Positions 33,737-46,738 are shown, counted from the stretch's first letter. The stretch: DNA of 64,000 nt from Mixophyes australis (GCA_036250195.1 JAVHZZ010000002.1:365698124-365762123); one strand, 5' to 3'. Notes: generated by a model not told the origin, from the letters alone. A program made the numbers and translations.

Positions 33737-34278
33737 TGTCACGGATCAATATAGAAATACAGCTAAGGAGCCATGAATAATGGTGAAAAACATACAAGTT
33801 TATTGCTGAAGAGACTGAACAGATGATGTAGTATGGTCTTGTAGAAATTACCATGTATACACAGTTGCAGGTAAACAGGAGGTGTGGAAAGATTCCAGGC
33901 AGCGAGTACAGGGAGATGCACAGGGAAATACCAGGTTTACAGATGAAAACAGGTCAGCAGAATGAATATTGTCATATCCTGTTGTTACACCCTGTGTATT
34001 CTTCCTCCTGCTTTGCTCCTGTTATTATGCTGCATTGGGATCTCGGCATTCATTCTGCTGACCTGTTTTCATCTGTGAACCTGGTATTTCCCTGTGCATC
34101 TCCCTGTACTTGCTGCCTGGAATCTTTCCACGCCTCCTGTTTACCTGCAACTGTGTATACCTGGTAATTTCTACAAGACCATACTACATCATCTGTTCAG
34201 TCTCTTCAGCAATAAACTTGTATGTTTTTCACCATTATTCATGGCTCCTTAGCTGTATTTCTATATTGATCCGTGACA
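33737..34278. repeat. Inverted LTR pair (family B), foldback with 231-bp arms
   Basis: 33737-33967 is the reverse complement of 34048-34278 with about four mismatches, separated by 80 bp. 33970-34278 is a complete 309-bp LTR on the + strand: it starts TGTCATATCC, has an AATAAA signal in CAGCAATAAACTTG, and ends GATCCGTGACA. The left arm is the same LTR on the minus strand, lacking its first 78 bp, and joined to the gag leader. Confidence 0.9.
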
Positions 34279-34639
34279 ATTTGTACCCCTTACATTGTAA
34301 CATGGTTTGTCCCAGAAAACATTTACTCCATTTTTTGCCTTACTTTCCTTAATGACTCAAGCCCTAAGTCTGAAGTATTTGATTTTACACAATTTTTTCC
34401 TATTTCATTGGCATATCCAATATCTAAGCGCCACTGGCATCAGCAATTGACCTGGCTGTGGTAGCATTAGTGGGTAAAAATGTATAGTCAGAAACTGACT
34501 AGCTCCTCTGCAATATCTTCTTTAAATTAATGTATATTGTAGGTCCCCTCCTTTTTACTCTGGATAAGGATAACATTACTTACCTAGCATATCATTTGAC
34601 TGTTAATGGCTAGTGATTTCAACCCTGTTATAGCTATGT

Positions 34640-35241
34640 AGGTTTATATCCTGGATAAGCACCACCATACATCTCCTCTCTTGTCTAAAATTATCTCCCA
34701 ACTCGGCAAGTCCATTCTGCACAAGATCTGCGTCTCTCATCCACCCTCATTACATCCTCCCATTCCCGGTTACCGGACTTTTTTCGGGCTGCACCTACTC
34801 TATGGAATTCTCTCCCTCGCACAATAAGACTCTCCTCTGGTCTACAAACTTTCAAGCGTTCTCTGAAAACCTACCTCTTTAGACAAGCTTATAATATTTC
34901 TCATCCACCCTCAACCTCACTACCTTACCTTATTACCACCCGTTACACAATTTCGCACACGACAGTTTCCCCCTGACCAACATTGTTGTGTGACAGGACC
35001 ATTTAGCCTATGAGTCACTTTTACCTTTGCAGCCTGGCTGGGCCCAAATGCAAAATGTAGACTTAGCCTTAGCCTCATGTGTCAAACTCCCATTGTCCCA
35101 TAGATTATAAGCTTGCGAGCAGGGCCTTCTCACCTCTTTGTCTGTTTTACCCAGTTTGTTTATTAGTTTACTATGTTTGTCCCCAATTGTAAAGTGCTAC
35201 GGAATATGTTGGTGCTATATAAATAAATGATGATGATGATC
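34640..35241 (+). mobile_element. L2-type LINE 3' end
   Basis: Encodes remnants of the ORF2 C-terminus (FFRAAPTLWNSLPRTIRLSS, then LQTFKRSLKTYLFRQAY in shifted frames). The tail has ATAAGCTTGCGAGCAGGGCC and GTGCTATATAAATAAATGAT and ends in (GAT)n. It is a third L2 subfamily in the window. Confidence 0.85.
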
Positions 35242-35655
35242 TAAAGTTAATTTTACCAACTAAATTAAACAAATGTTGTTCAGTTCTCAATATGAATTTA
35301 AAATACATTGATAACTAATTCTTTAGGTACCACTTCATACATTTAATTATAGAAATGTGTAATTATTTTAAGTAGCTTTGACTTTATATAAAATATTTAT
35401 GGTCTAGACTTGTGCTTTTAGCAAATTGGTCCTAATTGCAAATGTTTGATGCACTAAGGTAGGCATAATATCTTACTATGAAAAAATAGTTATGGATGAG
35501 ATAGGCTAAAGTTGATATACACTATATGGACAAAAGTATTTGACCACTCCTGTTAATTATTGAATTGAGGTGTTTCAATCAGACCCATTGCTAGAGGTGT
35601 ATAAAATCAAGCACCTAGCCATGCAGTCTCCATTTGCAAACATTCGTGATACAAA

Positions 35656-36676
35656 ATGGGTCGCTCTGAAGAGATCAGTGACTTCAAGCGTGGTACTGTG
35701 ATAGGATGCCACCGTTGCAATAAGAAGGTTCATGAAACTTCAATCCTGCTGCATAATCCATGGTCAACTATAAGTGATATTATTAGAAAGTGGAAGCTTT
35801 TAGGAACAACAGCAATTCAGCTATGAAGCAGAAGACCAGGTAAAATCACAGAGCATGGTCAACAATTGCTAAGGTGCATGCTACGTAAAAGTCGCCAATG
35901 CACTGCTGATTCCATAGCTGAAGAGTTCCGAACTTCCACTGGCATTAATGTAAGCACAAAAACTGTGCAGCAGCTAAAAATGGGTTTCCATGGCCGAGCA
36001 GCTGCATGCAAGCCGCACATCACCAAGACCAATGCCAAGTGTCGGAAGGAATGATGTACAGCACACTGACCCTGGACTGTGTAGCAGTGGAAACGTGTTC
36101 TGTGGAGTGAGGAATCACACTTCTCTGTTTGGCTGTCAGATGGGCAATTCTGGGTTTGACGGATGCCAGGAGAACGTTACCTGCCGACTGCATTATGCCA
36201 ACTGTGAAGTCTGGTTGAGGAGGGATAATGGTATGAGTCTGTTTTTCAGGGTTTGGGCTAGGCCCCTTTACTCCAGTGAAGGACAATCTTAAAGCTTCAG
36301 CATACCAAGTCATTTTGGACAAAACTATGCTTCCAATTTTGTGGCAACAGTTTGGGGAAGGCCCTTTTCTATGACATGACTGTGCAACAGTGCACAAAGC
36401 AAGGACTACAAATACATGGTTTGATGAGTTTGGTGTGGAAGAACTTGACTGGCCCGCACAGAGTCCTGACCTCAACCTCATTGGACACCTTTGGGATGAA
36501 CTGGAACTGAGATTGTGAGCGAAACCTCTTCGTCCAACATCAGTGCCTGACCTCATAAATACTCTACAGAATGAATGGGCACAAATTCCCACAGAAGCAC
36601 TCCAACATCTTGTGGAAAGCCTTCCAAGAAGAGTGGAAGCTGATATTGCTGCAATAGGGGGACCAACTCCATATTA
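35656..36676 (+). pseudogene. Tc1-like transposase remnant
   Basis: Starts MGRSEEISDFKRGTVIGC, with a helix-turn-helix region (WSTISDIIRKWK) and a second DNA-binding part (LRCMLRKSRQCTADSIAEEF). It continues through WKRVLWSEESHFSVW, the stretch around one catalytic Asp, and ends GPTPY and stop. Multiple stops and frameshifts are present. The minus-strand frame at 36592-36020 is a shadow. Confidence 0.85.
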
Positions 36677-36756
36677 AAATATATATATTTGAATACAATG
36701 TCAATACAGTCCCTGTTGGTGTAATGGTCAAGTGTCTGAATACTTTTGTCTATATA

Positions 36757-37072
36757 TGGCCTGATTCATTAAGAAACGTAAGGGGAAAAAAAATGAGTAG
36801 GTTTTCTCCTGGACAAAATCATTTTACAATGCAAGAGGTGCAAATTAGTTTTTTATTTTGTTCAGAAGTTAAATGCTGTCTGATTTTTCATGTAGCACAC
36901 AAATACTTGATAGCTTATTTGTACACAGAAATTTAAAGTTGATCTAGGACATGCTCTACCCCAACTATAAATCTGCCATTACATTTTAAATTTACATCCC
37001 CCTCCAATGCAACATGGCCAAAGTGCAAAGTTACTCATTTTGTTGCTTTAGTTTTCGTAATGAACCAGGCCC
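36757..37072. mobile_element. MITE family M1, copy 3, inserted in the Tc1 right TIR
   Basis: Runs from TGGCCTGATTCATTAAG to CGTAATGAACCAGGCCC, palindromic. The flanking 3-bp duplication is ATA (36754-36756 and 37073-37075). It is inverted with respect to copy 2. Confidence 0.85.
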
Positions 37073-37231
37073 ATAGTGTAAAAAATAGTGGTTTGAGTGC
37101 ACTTAATAAATGCTTACAATAATTGAAAGAAAAACATTACTTTTTAGTGTTCAGTGGTCCTTGTATCCAAACACATTAAGTATAAATATTATTTATTGCA
37201 ATCATTTTATAACCCATTTATAAATAACGTG

Positions 37232-37982
37232 TGTCATGCACCAGGCTATTAGGTCCTGTTACTTACCCCTCCACTGTCTTTCTAAGCTGTCCCTGCACTC
37301 CACAGGCTCTGCTGTTTTCGTATCTCTCTGGAGGATGCTCCCCAGTCTGTCTCTACATACTAGACTGTCACCTGCTTTCTCTTAGCCAGTCAGAGTGCTG
37401 CTCCAGCTCAGGTGCCCACAGCCTCCAATCAGAGGATAGCAGTCTCAGAGTTCCCTCCAAAACCAGAGCCTGGGCACCTCCATCGTGGTTGCAAGCATCT
37501 AATCCATCTCAGCCAGTCAGGGTGCTGCTCCAGCTCAGCTGACCGCAGCCTCCAATCAGCGGATAGCAATTACAATTAACGGACTTCCTGGAGCCCTAAC
37601 CTGTTTGCCACTGCAAGGTTGATTACTCAGATGCCAACCTGGTTTCTAGCAGTCTGCAGTCTACTCAGTTCCTTCTGCCCAGACAATGCAGCCTGCATTC
37701 CAGTTCCATTCCAGTCCAGTCCAGCATTTTGGTTCCAGTCCTGTCTTCTTTGCTAATCTGATCCCCGTCTTGCTACTCTTGACTACTCTTGACTACTTGC
37801 CATTCTCCTGTGTCACTCACACTTAATAATTTCCTGAACTCTCAGCAACCACCACCTGCACTTGTTCTTTCCCTCTATGCGAAGGAACCTAATCAGGCCA
37901 GCCAGCGTTGCGCACATAGCCACTAGTTCAGCTCCAGAGACACAACTCAGTCCAGATTACAGACAAATCTCCAGGCGTGACA
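37232..37982 (+). mobile_element. Solo gypsy-type LTR (family C)
   Basis: A 751-bp unit from TGTCATGCACC to CCAGGCGTGACA with flanks ACGTG and AGGTG (one mismatch in five). Inside, a segment of about 60 bp with AGCCAGTCAG-GTGCTGCTCC and CCTCCAATCAG is directly repeated (about 37386-37442 and 37511-37567), each with a CCAAT box. A similar CTTGACTACT repeat lies near 37780. There is no internal region, so it is solo. Confidence 0.7.
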
Positions 37983-37987
37983 AGGTG

Positions 37988-38927
37988 GAAATATGATTTA
38001 TTTTCCCTTTATTTTCATAATAATTAATCAGATATAAATTGAGCAGAAGTTATGTTATGTTTCTGGATACCTGTTTGTTTTGTTGGCCAAAAAACATTTC
38101 CTCTTCATAAACCAAGTTCATCATCCTCACCAAAAATATTATAGATAGAGATGACAGTTTTCAGCATAATCCATGCTACTGCAACTGCCAGTGTTTTTAG
38201 TTGCCGAATCTGTGATCAAGTTCTGATAGAGCTGTGGTAGAACTGTGGTAGAGCTGTGGTAGAGCTGTGATAGAGCTGTGGTAGAACTGTGGTAGAGCTG
38301 AAAAGGTTTTGAAGTTCAGAAGAAGCTGTCTTCTAAGTTGTTTTGTAAACAAAGGTGTTTCTAAAATGTCTTATTTAAAATATTAAAAATAAAGAAATAA
38401 TAATGCATTCAACAAATCTACATTGCAAATCACAATTGATCCTCCAAAAAGTCTTTTTAAATAAATGAATTTATCGAAAACATTATTAAAAGATCTATAA
38501 ATCTGTTTGTAGATATCAAACATTTGGGCCAAATTAGTGTATTGTCCTTTAAACTAAACGAAATATCTCTAATTATGGAAATCTCACCCAGGAATCAATC
38601 CCGAGAGGTAGCCTGTTCACTAACATTTTATATCATATCTATAACAAGTAAATATATTCACAGCACTATCTCACACTGTTCCAATGATGTAATATTAAAT
38701 GGAAAACCGCAGACAAGCAGCAACATTCAGTTGCAGTGAGAAATTTACTGGTTTGAATACTAGTCAGCCCTTCGTGTCCCTTTATCTCTGTGGCCCAAGT
38801 GTCAAAAATATAATGCAAGTTTGCTGTATATCATTTTAAGCACCATATGATGAATAATATCGGAGTCCTGTTGCAACTACATTGTAACTACATTTTAGTA
38901 AGAAGTCAAATCCCACCAATATTCATA

Positions 38928-38955
<28 letters not shown>
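37988..38955. other. AT-rich DNA with one short tandem repeat
   Basis: 38227-38300 holds 6-7 copies of an 11-bp unit, TAGAGCTGTGG. (TA)n begins at 38934. Nothing else is recognised. Confidence 0.5.
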
Positions 38956-40994
<2,039 letters not shown>

Positions 40995-41071
40995 CTTCCC
41001 CTTTTCCCTTTTTTTTCTGTTTTGTTTTTTTTTTTATTTTATTTTTTTATTTTATTTTTTTTAGAGAGGGC
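40995..41071 (+). promoter_or_regulatory. Probable 3' splice site and very short 5' leader of the first WSCD1 coding exon
   Basis: About 65 nearly uninterrupted pyrimidines (T-rich, with scattered A) end in TTTTAG at 41064, eight bases before the ATG. This looks like a polypyrimidine tract and acceptor, so the coding exon would start at 41065 with a 7-base leader, AGAGGGC, and 5' noncoding exons would lie further upstream. An alternative acceptor, TTTCACAG, ends at 40796 and would give a 275-base leader running through the T-tract, which seems less likely. No promoter or CpG island could be recognised upstream. Confidence 0.55.
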
Positions 41072-41510
41072 ATGGCCAAAACTTTTTTTAGTCTACAGAA
41101 ATTTCTAAGGCGGGCTCAGTTTTTCCTCTTCTTTCTCACCATTGCGTATTTAATGGCTGGAAGTCTGCTACTTTTACAAAGGTCGTATTTGGTGATCCAA
41201 CAGAACAATCGTGGAACTTCCAGTGTTCAGGGCTCTGCAAGTGATAGTTTGATGCCTGATGATCGGTATCTGGACAATAGGATGTTTCAGTCACCATACT
41301 GGAGTCCTAAAGGATTGGGGGGAGGAAATGTTCAAGGTAGACCACTGACTAATGCAAGAAATGCTTTGCTTGACCAGCCAATTTGGTTGATATCTAGGAA
41401 CTCGGAGTTAAGGCAGCTGAGAAGAAGATGGTTTCACAATTTTGTGAATGGTCAGGAACTTGGCCAGGGCACAGCATCAAAATTACAGAAGCATACGCTT
41501 GTAAATAAAG
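41072..41510 (+). CDS. WSCD1: WSCD1, first coding exon (start codon, membrane anchor and stem region)
   Basis: Encodes the first 146 residues plus one base of WSCD1, a single-pass type II Golgi-type membrane protein; WSCD1/2 proteins have been described as sialate O-sulfotransferases. Residues 1-16 are a short basic cytoplasmic tail starting [14 protein letters not shown], about 17-35 form the hydrophobic signal-anchor, and about 109-124 carry the [16 protein letters not shown] motif that I recall from mammalian WSCD1 and not from WSCD2. The stem between them (about 38-105) is poorly conserved, as expected. The start at 41072 has a purine at -3 and G at +4. The exon ends AAG/GTGGGT, phase 1; the frame only continues sensibly if spliced to 53757. 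Reading past the donor gives a meaningless Cys-rich tail. The catalytic sulfotransferase domain is not in this window. Confidence 0.9.
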
Positions 41511-41979
41511 GTGGGTCTAATTTGTGTAATTATACGTGTGCGTGTGTGTGTATGTGCATATATATATTGTCTGTTGGCGAATATCTTCCACAGCTCTCAA
41601 GGTAAAAGTAACCTATTAGACCACATACAGAGTGACAGATATTAAAAAGATAATTTTTTGGTTGTAAACAGTATTTTACTGCTGGAAGGAAACCTTGCCA
41701 CAACGTGACATAATAACAACGCAACAAATCTTATTTTCTAAATAGCATTTTTGATCCATTTACCAAATAATTTGCTAATATATCAAAACTGCTACACATT
41801 ACAAATTGGACATGTGCAATGCTGGGTGAGTCTGATAATATAATATATTTATAGAAAGAGAAAGATTTTCTGACCTATGGGTTTTGAACTAATGGAAAAA
41901 TTGTTGGTATGAAAAGATGGAAATACAAAACTGGATTAAGTATTCCCTGGAGTGAATGGAGTGAAATGTAGGGCCACCA

Positions 41980-42380
41980 TTCATTAGGTCCACGTGACAG
42001 AATGGACCTCCTATGACACCCTGTCTGTAGTATTGCTTGTGGAGCGGCTGGGCTTGCCTTGCTACCATCCCTTTTTCTTTATCCCAAATACGCCCCCCTC
42101 TACCCACAGTAGGGGGGGGGGGTTTGCTGTTGCCACAACTAGGCTCCTTAGCAGCACCTAGAACCACATCCTTCTGGTTAACTCTCGCTGCTAGTGTACA
42201 CCCTTGCTGGTACACTTTGGCTGGTACCCCTGGCCTCTTGCCTTCAGATCGAGGTTGCTGTGGATGGTTCCCCCTGGCCTATCACAATGGCCAGAGCTGT
42301 ATGATAGTGGACAGAACATTGGTACTGGATGCAGGATCCCAACCTCAGAAAAGACGGATAACAGATTAGATTGGGTCTAA
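41980..42380. repeat. Unassigned GC-richer block, probably an old repeat
   Basis: Markedly less AT-rich than its flanks, with a G-run (42113-42122), and small open frames on both strands without known domains. An inverted word pair, CAGATTAGA and TCTAATCTG, sits at 42362-42391. Confidence 0.3.
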
Positions 42381-44316
42381 TCTGTATGTCATAGGAATTA
42401 CAGCAGGGAAGTAGACGTCAAAGCGGATTAAGCAGTGATGTTTATTAGCTGAAGAAGTCCTGAAAAGGAAAGTAACTAGTTTGAGGTACTAGTGATATCC
42501 AGAAAGTACAGATGGTATAATACATTACATGGTCAAACAGGGCCATTTTTATACACATTCTGACACATATGTTAGCTGGGTGTAACACTACTCCTTGATC
42601 CTAGATGGCTCCACAAAGACTGATAAATCACATTTAATAATTACCATTAGGATGTACTATATCCTTTAACCGTGGAGCTAATTCGTTTTAAGCTTTAACA
42701 AAATTTACTTCAATCTCTTCATTTCCTTAGTTGAGTGTAAAGTTTCATGTACTAGTTGCATCTTGAGTCTTCATTGTTCAGATAGGTTCCAAGATGCAAG
42801 AAGAAAACCTACACAGGACCGAAAGGTAACAACTGTGTTGTTCACTTCACGTGAAACGACTTAATTAGCCTGATTAGTCTGCCTTCAGAAGTTACAAAAA
42901 AATGTGAACTTCCTTCCCTGGTATTGTCTCAGAAATAAATACATTTACTATACAAAAGTGCAACACAATATAATAAAAATCAGTACAGCACTGCGCTACT
43001 AATTTAAATATATTTATACAATAAGTTATTTATAAGGGATCCAGCTACAGTCCATTTTGGATCTTCTAACTGCCAGTCAAGCAGCAGGCTATTTAATAGT
43101 TGCACATGCAAGGTGAAGTTTAAAAGTGTGTTAGTTTGCTCATTTCTTCTCTCTCATTACCTGGAGAAAGAAACTGGAATCCTCTATAGATAGAGCGAAC
43201 AGCTATTTGTATGTATGTGAAGTAAACTTGCCAACTTCTGTTGATTATGGTGACTAGCATTTAATGTTGAATAACAAAATAAATAAATAATTTAAATAAG
43301 GACAGCATGCCCCCCACCCCAAACAAAAAATATATGGGATACCAGCAATCATAGCCTGGGCTGTTTGCAACTGCCAACGCTAGGCTTTGATAGGCTTGGC
43401 AGGTGACACTATAACAGGGAATCCTGCTGTGTGGACCCTCCTCTTGTACTGTCTCACAGGCCTAGCCCTTTCAGCACAGGGATGAATTCCATGGCGATAT
43501 CCCGCGCACATAATAAATTCAGGCCCCTCCCTTACAAAAAACAGCACCTGAAAGCACAGGGGCGCCTCCCAACACCCCTGCTGGTGTGGTTGGGATAATA
43601 AATGGATAAAAGGGAAAAAAACACTTAATTGTTTTCTGTGGCACTACTGGTCCCAGCTGGCCCTGTCAGCCATACACTGCTTGGGTATGTAAGTTTCATT
43701 ACAGGAGAATGAAAACTTCTGTTTTTGTTTCCTATACAAAATATACAACCTGTCATGGTTTTTATGTGAAGCACTGTGTTCACTAGAAAGACAAGTTATA
43801 AAACTGTTATCCGTTTATATCAATTTAAACACCATTTATTTTTTAAAGCAGTATTGCTATGGTCCATTTGATATATTTGTTAAAATGACATTTATGCAAT
43901 AGTCAGTTTGCTAAAGTAATGTTTTAATGCTCTACTGGGTATATTGTTAGATAAATTTCTCTTTTCTATAACTGAAATTGTTTTTCTTTCCATACCTGAT
44001 TTTTGGAGATGTTCGATCAAATATGAAGTGATACCCACTGTCATTGGCTAAATTTCACAAGGCTAATTTAGTCTGTTTTCCCAAGGCTTCTCACCAACTG
44101 AATTGCTTTGAAGTGAATAACATGTAGTGTTTAAGCTGAAATGCTACACTGACATTCCACTCAATCAAATGTTAGTTAAATGGGTTGTAACCTTGTATAT
44201 TACAGTTGTAAAATTTCTTTTAAGACAGTATGGACAAAGCTTTAAGGAGAGGAGATACAACTCCCATAATTCCTTTGTCTGAGCCAGAGGTGATAACAGT
44301 GATGTAAATTTGTAAG

Positions 44317-44891
44317 TGTCACGCCTAGCAGGTAACTGAGGCCTACTTACTGGTATTTTCATCGCTAAACAAAGAGGCGCGGAGTCAGGGACCCCCGCAA
44401 GGGAGTTTGGAGTTAGCTGCAGTGACACGCAGATTGCGTCCCTCCTAGTTAGCAGAGTAGTATTAGGTGAATAAGGGAGATCAAACAATCCGAGGTCATG
44501 CCTTGCAGGCAGAGAGGAACAACAGGGTCAGGCAGAAGTGTAGTCAGGAAGCCATAGGTCAAACCAGGAAATCTGTTAATGCCAGAAGGAGAACCAAAAG
44601 GGAGGGCAGAGGAAACCAAGTCTGGAGCCGAGGAATCAGTCAGAATGCTTGGGAGCAAACAGGAACGCTGGAGCATAAGAGACCTTGATACTGTGGCGCC
44701 AGAGTCTCCTTTAAATAGAGCTGCTCTCTCATTGGTGGCAGTGAATAAGCCGGTGGAACAGCTAATGCCGACAGTCAGTGTCCTGTTGCCTAGCAACGAA
44801 GACACGCGCCTACTGCACATGTTCCCCCCCGGCCGGAAACAGGAAGGAGAAATGTCGGAGGTGTCAGAGGGGCAGGCGTCCGTCCCTGACA
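44317..44891 (-). mobile_element. Solo gypsy-type LTR (family D), minus strand
   Basis: 575 bp from TGTCACGCCTAGC to CCGTCCCTGACA. On the minus strand it has a TATTTAAAGGAGACTC promoter-like block and ends GCTAGGCGTGACA, in the style of other frog gypsy LTRs. It shares blocks with family A at 31729. The flanks GTAAG and CTGAG are not a convincing duplication. The 190-codon minus frame lies inside it and is not a gene. Confidence 0.6.
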
Positions 44892-45139
44892 CTGAGTAAA
44901 TGTGTGGGGATGGCGCCTGACAGTAAGAAGCTAGTCTTACCTCTAAGACCTTCTGCCTGGATCTCTGAAGCTGGTTTTGTGGGGGTAAATGGGCACTGCT
45001 CTCACTCTGTAAAGAAGACAATGGTTAGAGGAAAGCTGAATAATGGTTTCTACGAAGATTAAAAACCTAAACCCACAAGTGAATGTTAATGACAATATTA
45101 TAAGGGAGCATAAATCGCTAGAACCGATTTACAAGGTCT

Positions 45140-45900
45140 TCGCCTATTGCAGCCCCCTTTCCAAGGAACATGATATCTTCCATAGTAGTTAGTTGCCCCC
45201 AGGTCTTACTTCATGTTAGTAGAAGTGTATAAAACACAATGCTGCTGGTGGGGTGGGCAGAACATTGAAGGAGGTAGCAGACATCTGCAGTGGTAGCAAG
45301 ATAAGTCCAAAGTACAGGCCAAGGTCAGTGAGTGAGTACAAAGGCACAATCAAAAGACAAGCTGAAATCTGTATTACATTCTGGGGTCAGGACTGGCAAA
45401 GTTCCATAGAACAAATCTGTATTACAGGCTGGGGTAAGGGCTGGCACAGTTCAATGCAAAATCCAGAAACAGGCAATGGTCAGGGGCATGAACAGTCCGG
45501 GTCTCAACAAGAAATTAAATCAGGTAAGAAAGGAGTTGTTATTTCCAGAGGGGATAATCAGGTGTGGGCTGGCAAAGTTCAGCCCGGGGGGCGCACAGGT
45601 GGCCGCATAAGATCACACGCTATGCGGCCGCGTCATCGCGTGTGATTTGATGCGGCCGCCTGTGCGCTGACGCGGCCGTATCGCATGTCTTGTGATGCGG
45701 CCGCTTGTAATATTCATTAAATATTGTATTCAACGGGGGAGGAGGGGCGGCCAAAATAGCTGTCAGACAGAGCGGCCCGGGGGCCCGATGCCAACCTGCC
45801 CACTGGCCCAGCCCGCCCCTGGGGATAATGAAGACAGACCTATTTAATTAGTTGCACCTAGTGCATCACATTCTAATGGAGTTTCTAGGAGCAATAGAAA
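45140..45900. repeat. Possible LTR-like repeat interrupted by a hAT MITE
   Basis: Outside the MITE the sequence has LTR-like word use (AAACAGGCAATGGTCAGGG, ACAGTCCGGGTCTC) and a tandem duplication of about 48 bp beginning AAATCTGTATTACA (about 45366-45462). The ends are not defined. Confidence 0.3.
45559..45821. mobile_element. hAT MITE with GC-rich internal hairpin and perfect 8-bp duplication
   Basis: The termini are CAGGTGTGGGCTGGC and GCCCAGCCCGCCCCTG. Flanked by GGGATAAT at 45551-45558 and 45822-45829. Inside, GCGCACAGGTGGCCGCAT... pairs with ...ATGCGGCCGCCTGTGCGC over about 30 bp (45590-45667), rich in CpG and GCGGCCGC sites. Confidence 0.88.
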
Positions 45901-46735
45901 ACTAGTCCTATTGCTAAATATTAATAAATAGTCCAATTTATCCCTTATATAAATCAAATATCTGAGTTGCTCTTTGTTCTAGGTATGGCAAGCACTTTAA
46001 TGCATAGTTGCCTACTGTCTATGGGCTCCCAAATAAACATATTGTTTACGTTTTCTGCAAAGTGGTGAACCACGCTATGAAGCCCCAACCACCCAGTGTA
46101 CACCTAGTGACAGGGGCATGATAACATCATCACACCCCTGCCACACAATGTGTACAGAGCTGGACCTTGATAATTTATTAACCACACATACTTTGCTCCA
46201 TGAATAAAGCCCTGCCCACCTCTTCTTTACCTTGTCTCGTCGTTTCCCAGAATGAAGGTAAGAAAAGTAAACAGTTATGCATTAGCAGACGGGCCCAATC
46301 TGCCAATAATGTGATTCTGACATATGCTAGCAGGGTTGATCTGGACTCACAAGCATTTGTTACAATTAACTTTACTGCCCCAGGTGCAGTGAATATTGAT
46401 AGCCCTGACCAGCTGCTATATGTCTGCTTTTAATATACCAGATTGTTGCAGACACTGTGCTCATTGCGCTCCCCCTCTCCTAATTTATTGGATCAGTGAT
46501 AGTCCCAGGAGATAAAACACAAGTAAGAACTACCCAGTAAATAATAGGGCACCAGTAACACCTTGAGCCAGATCAAAACTCTTTCCTTACATTTAAACAA
46601 AACATTTTTTTGGACGATGTATAAAGTTGGTCATGGGTCTTTTGCGTTATATAATCCAGGGCATTTTATGCATTCTTCTCTACATAGGACTTCCTTCTGT
46701 TGTTACCCTTTGAAGCTGTAATGATCATTGTGAAG
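45901..46735. other. Nothing recognised
   Basis: AT-rich. The 77-codon open frame at 46200-46433 has no known domain. Confidence 0.4.
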
Positions 46736-46738
46736 ATC

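Larger units (their letters stand above)
31729..34278 (-). mobile_element. Ty3/gypsy composite insertion with 5-bp target duplication
   Basis: Bounded by TGTCACG on the left and CGTGACA on the right, with the host duplication ATTTG at 31724-31728 and 34279-34283. On the minus strand the order is: partial LTR (33967-33737), leader, gag (33702 down to about 32150), then the 3' half of a different LTR family ending at 31729. To the right of the partial LTR lies a complete LTR in the opposite orientation (33970-34278). There is no pol, so it is non-autonomous. The two outer ends are from unrelated LTR families. Confidence 0.75.
31490..34364. mobile_element. MITE family M1, copy 2, split by a gypsy element
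   Basis: The left part, 31490-31728, starts GGGCCTGAGTCATTAAGG. The right part, 34279-34364, ends TTAATGACTCAAGCCC. Flanked by TAA on both sides (31487-31489 and 34365-34367). The gypsy composite sits between the two parts with its own 5-bp duplication. Confidence 0.85.
35520..37078 (+). mobile_element. Tc1-like transposon with decayed transposase, right TIR split by a MITE
   Basis: The left TIR begins CACTATATGGACAAAAGTAT after TA (35518-35519). The right TIR reads TACTTTTGTCTATATA and is then interrupted by a MITE at 36757-37072; the remaining ATAGTG follows at 37073, then TA at 37079-37080. With the MITE and its 3-bp duplication disregarded, the two TIRs match with one mismatch over the first 21 bases. 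Confidence 0.88.

Noticed and set aside
36020..36592. 190-codon minus-strand open frame
   Set aside because: Shadow of the decayed Tc1 transposase on the + strand.
41511..41605. Extension of the first WSCD1 exon to the stop at 41605
   Set aside because: The extra residues are low-complexity Cys/Val from a TG repeat, and a good donor in the right phase is present at 41511.
44449..45021. 190-codon minus-strand open frame
   Set aside because: Lies within the TGTCACG...CCTGACA LTR at 44317-44891 and has no domain.
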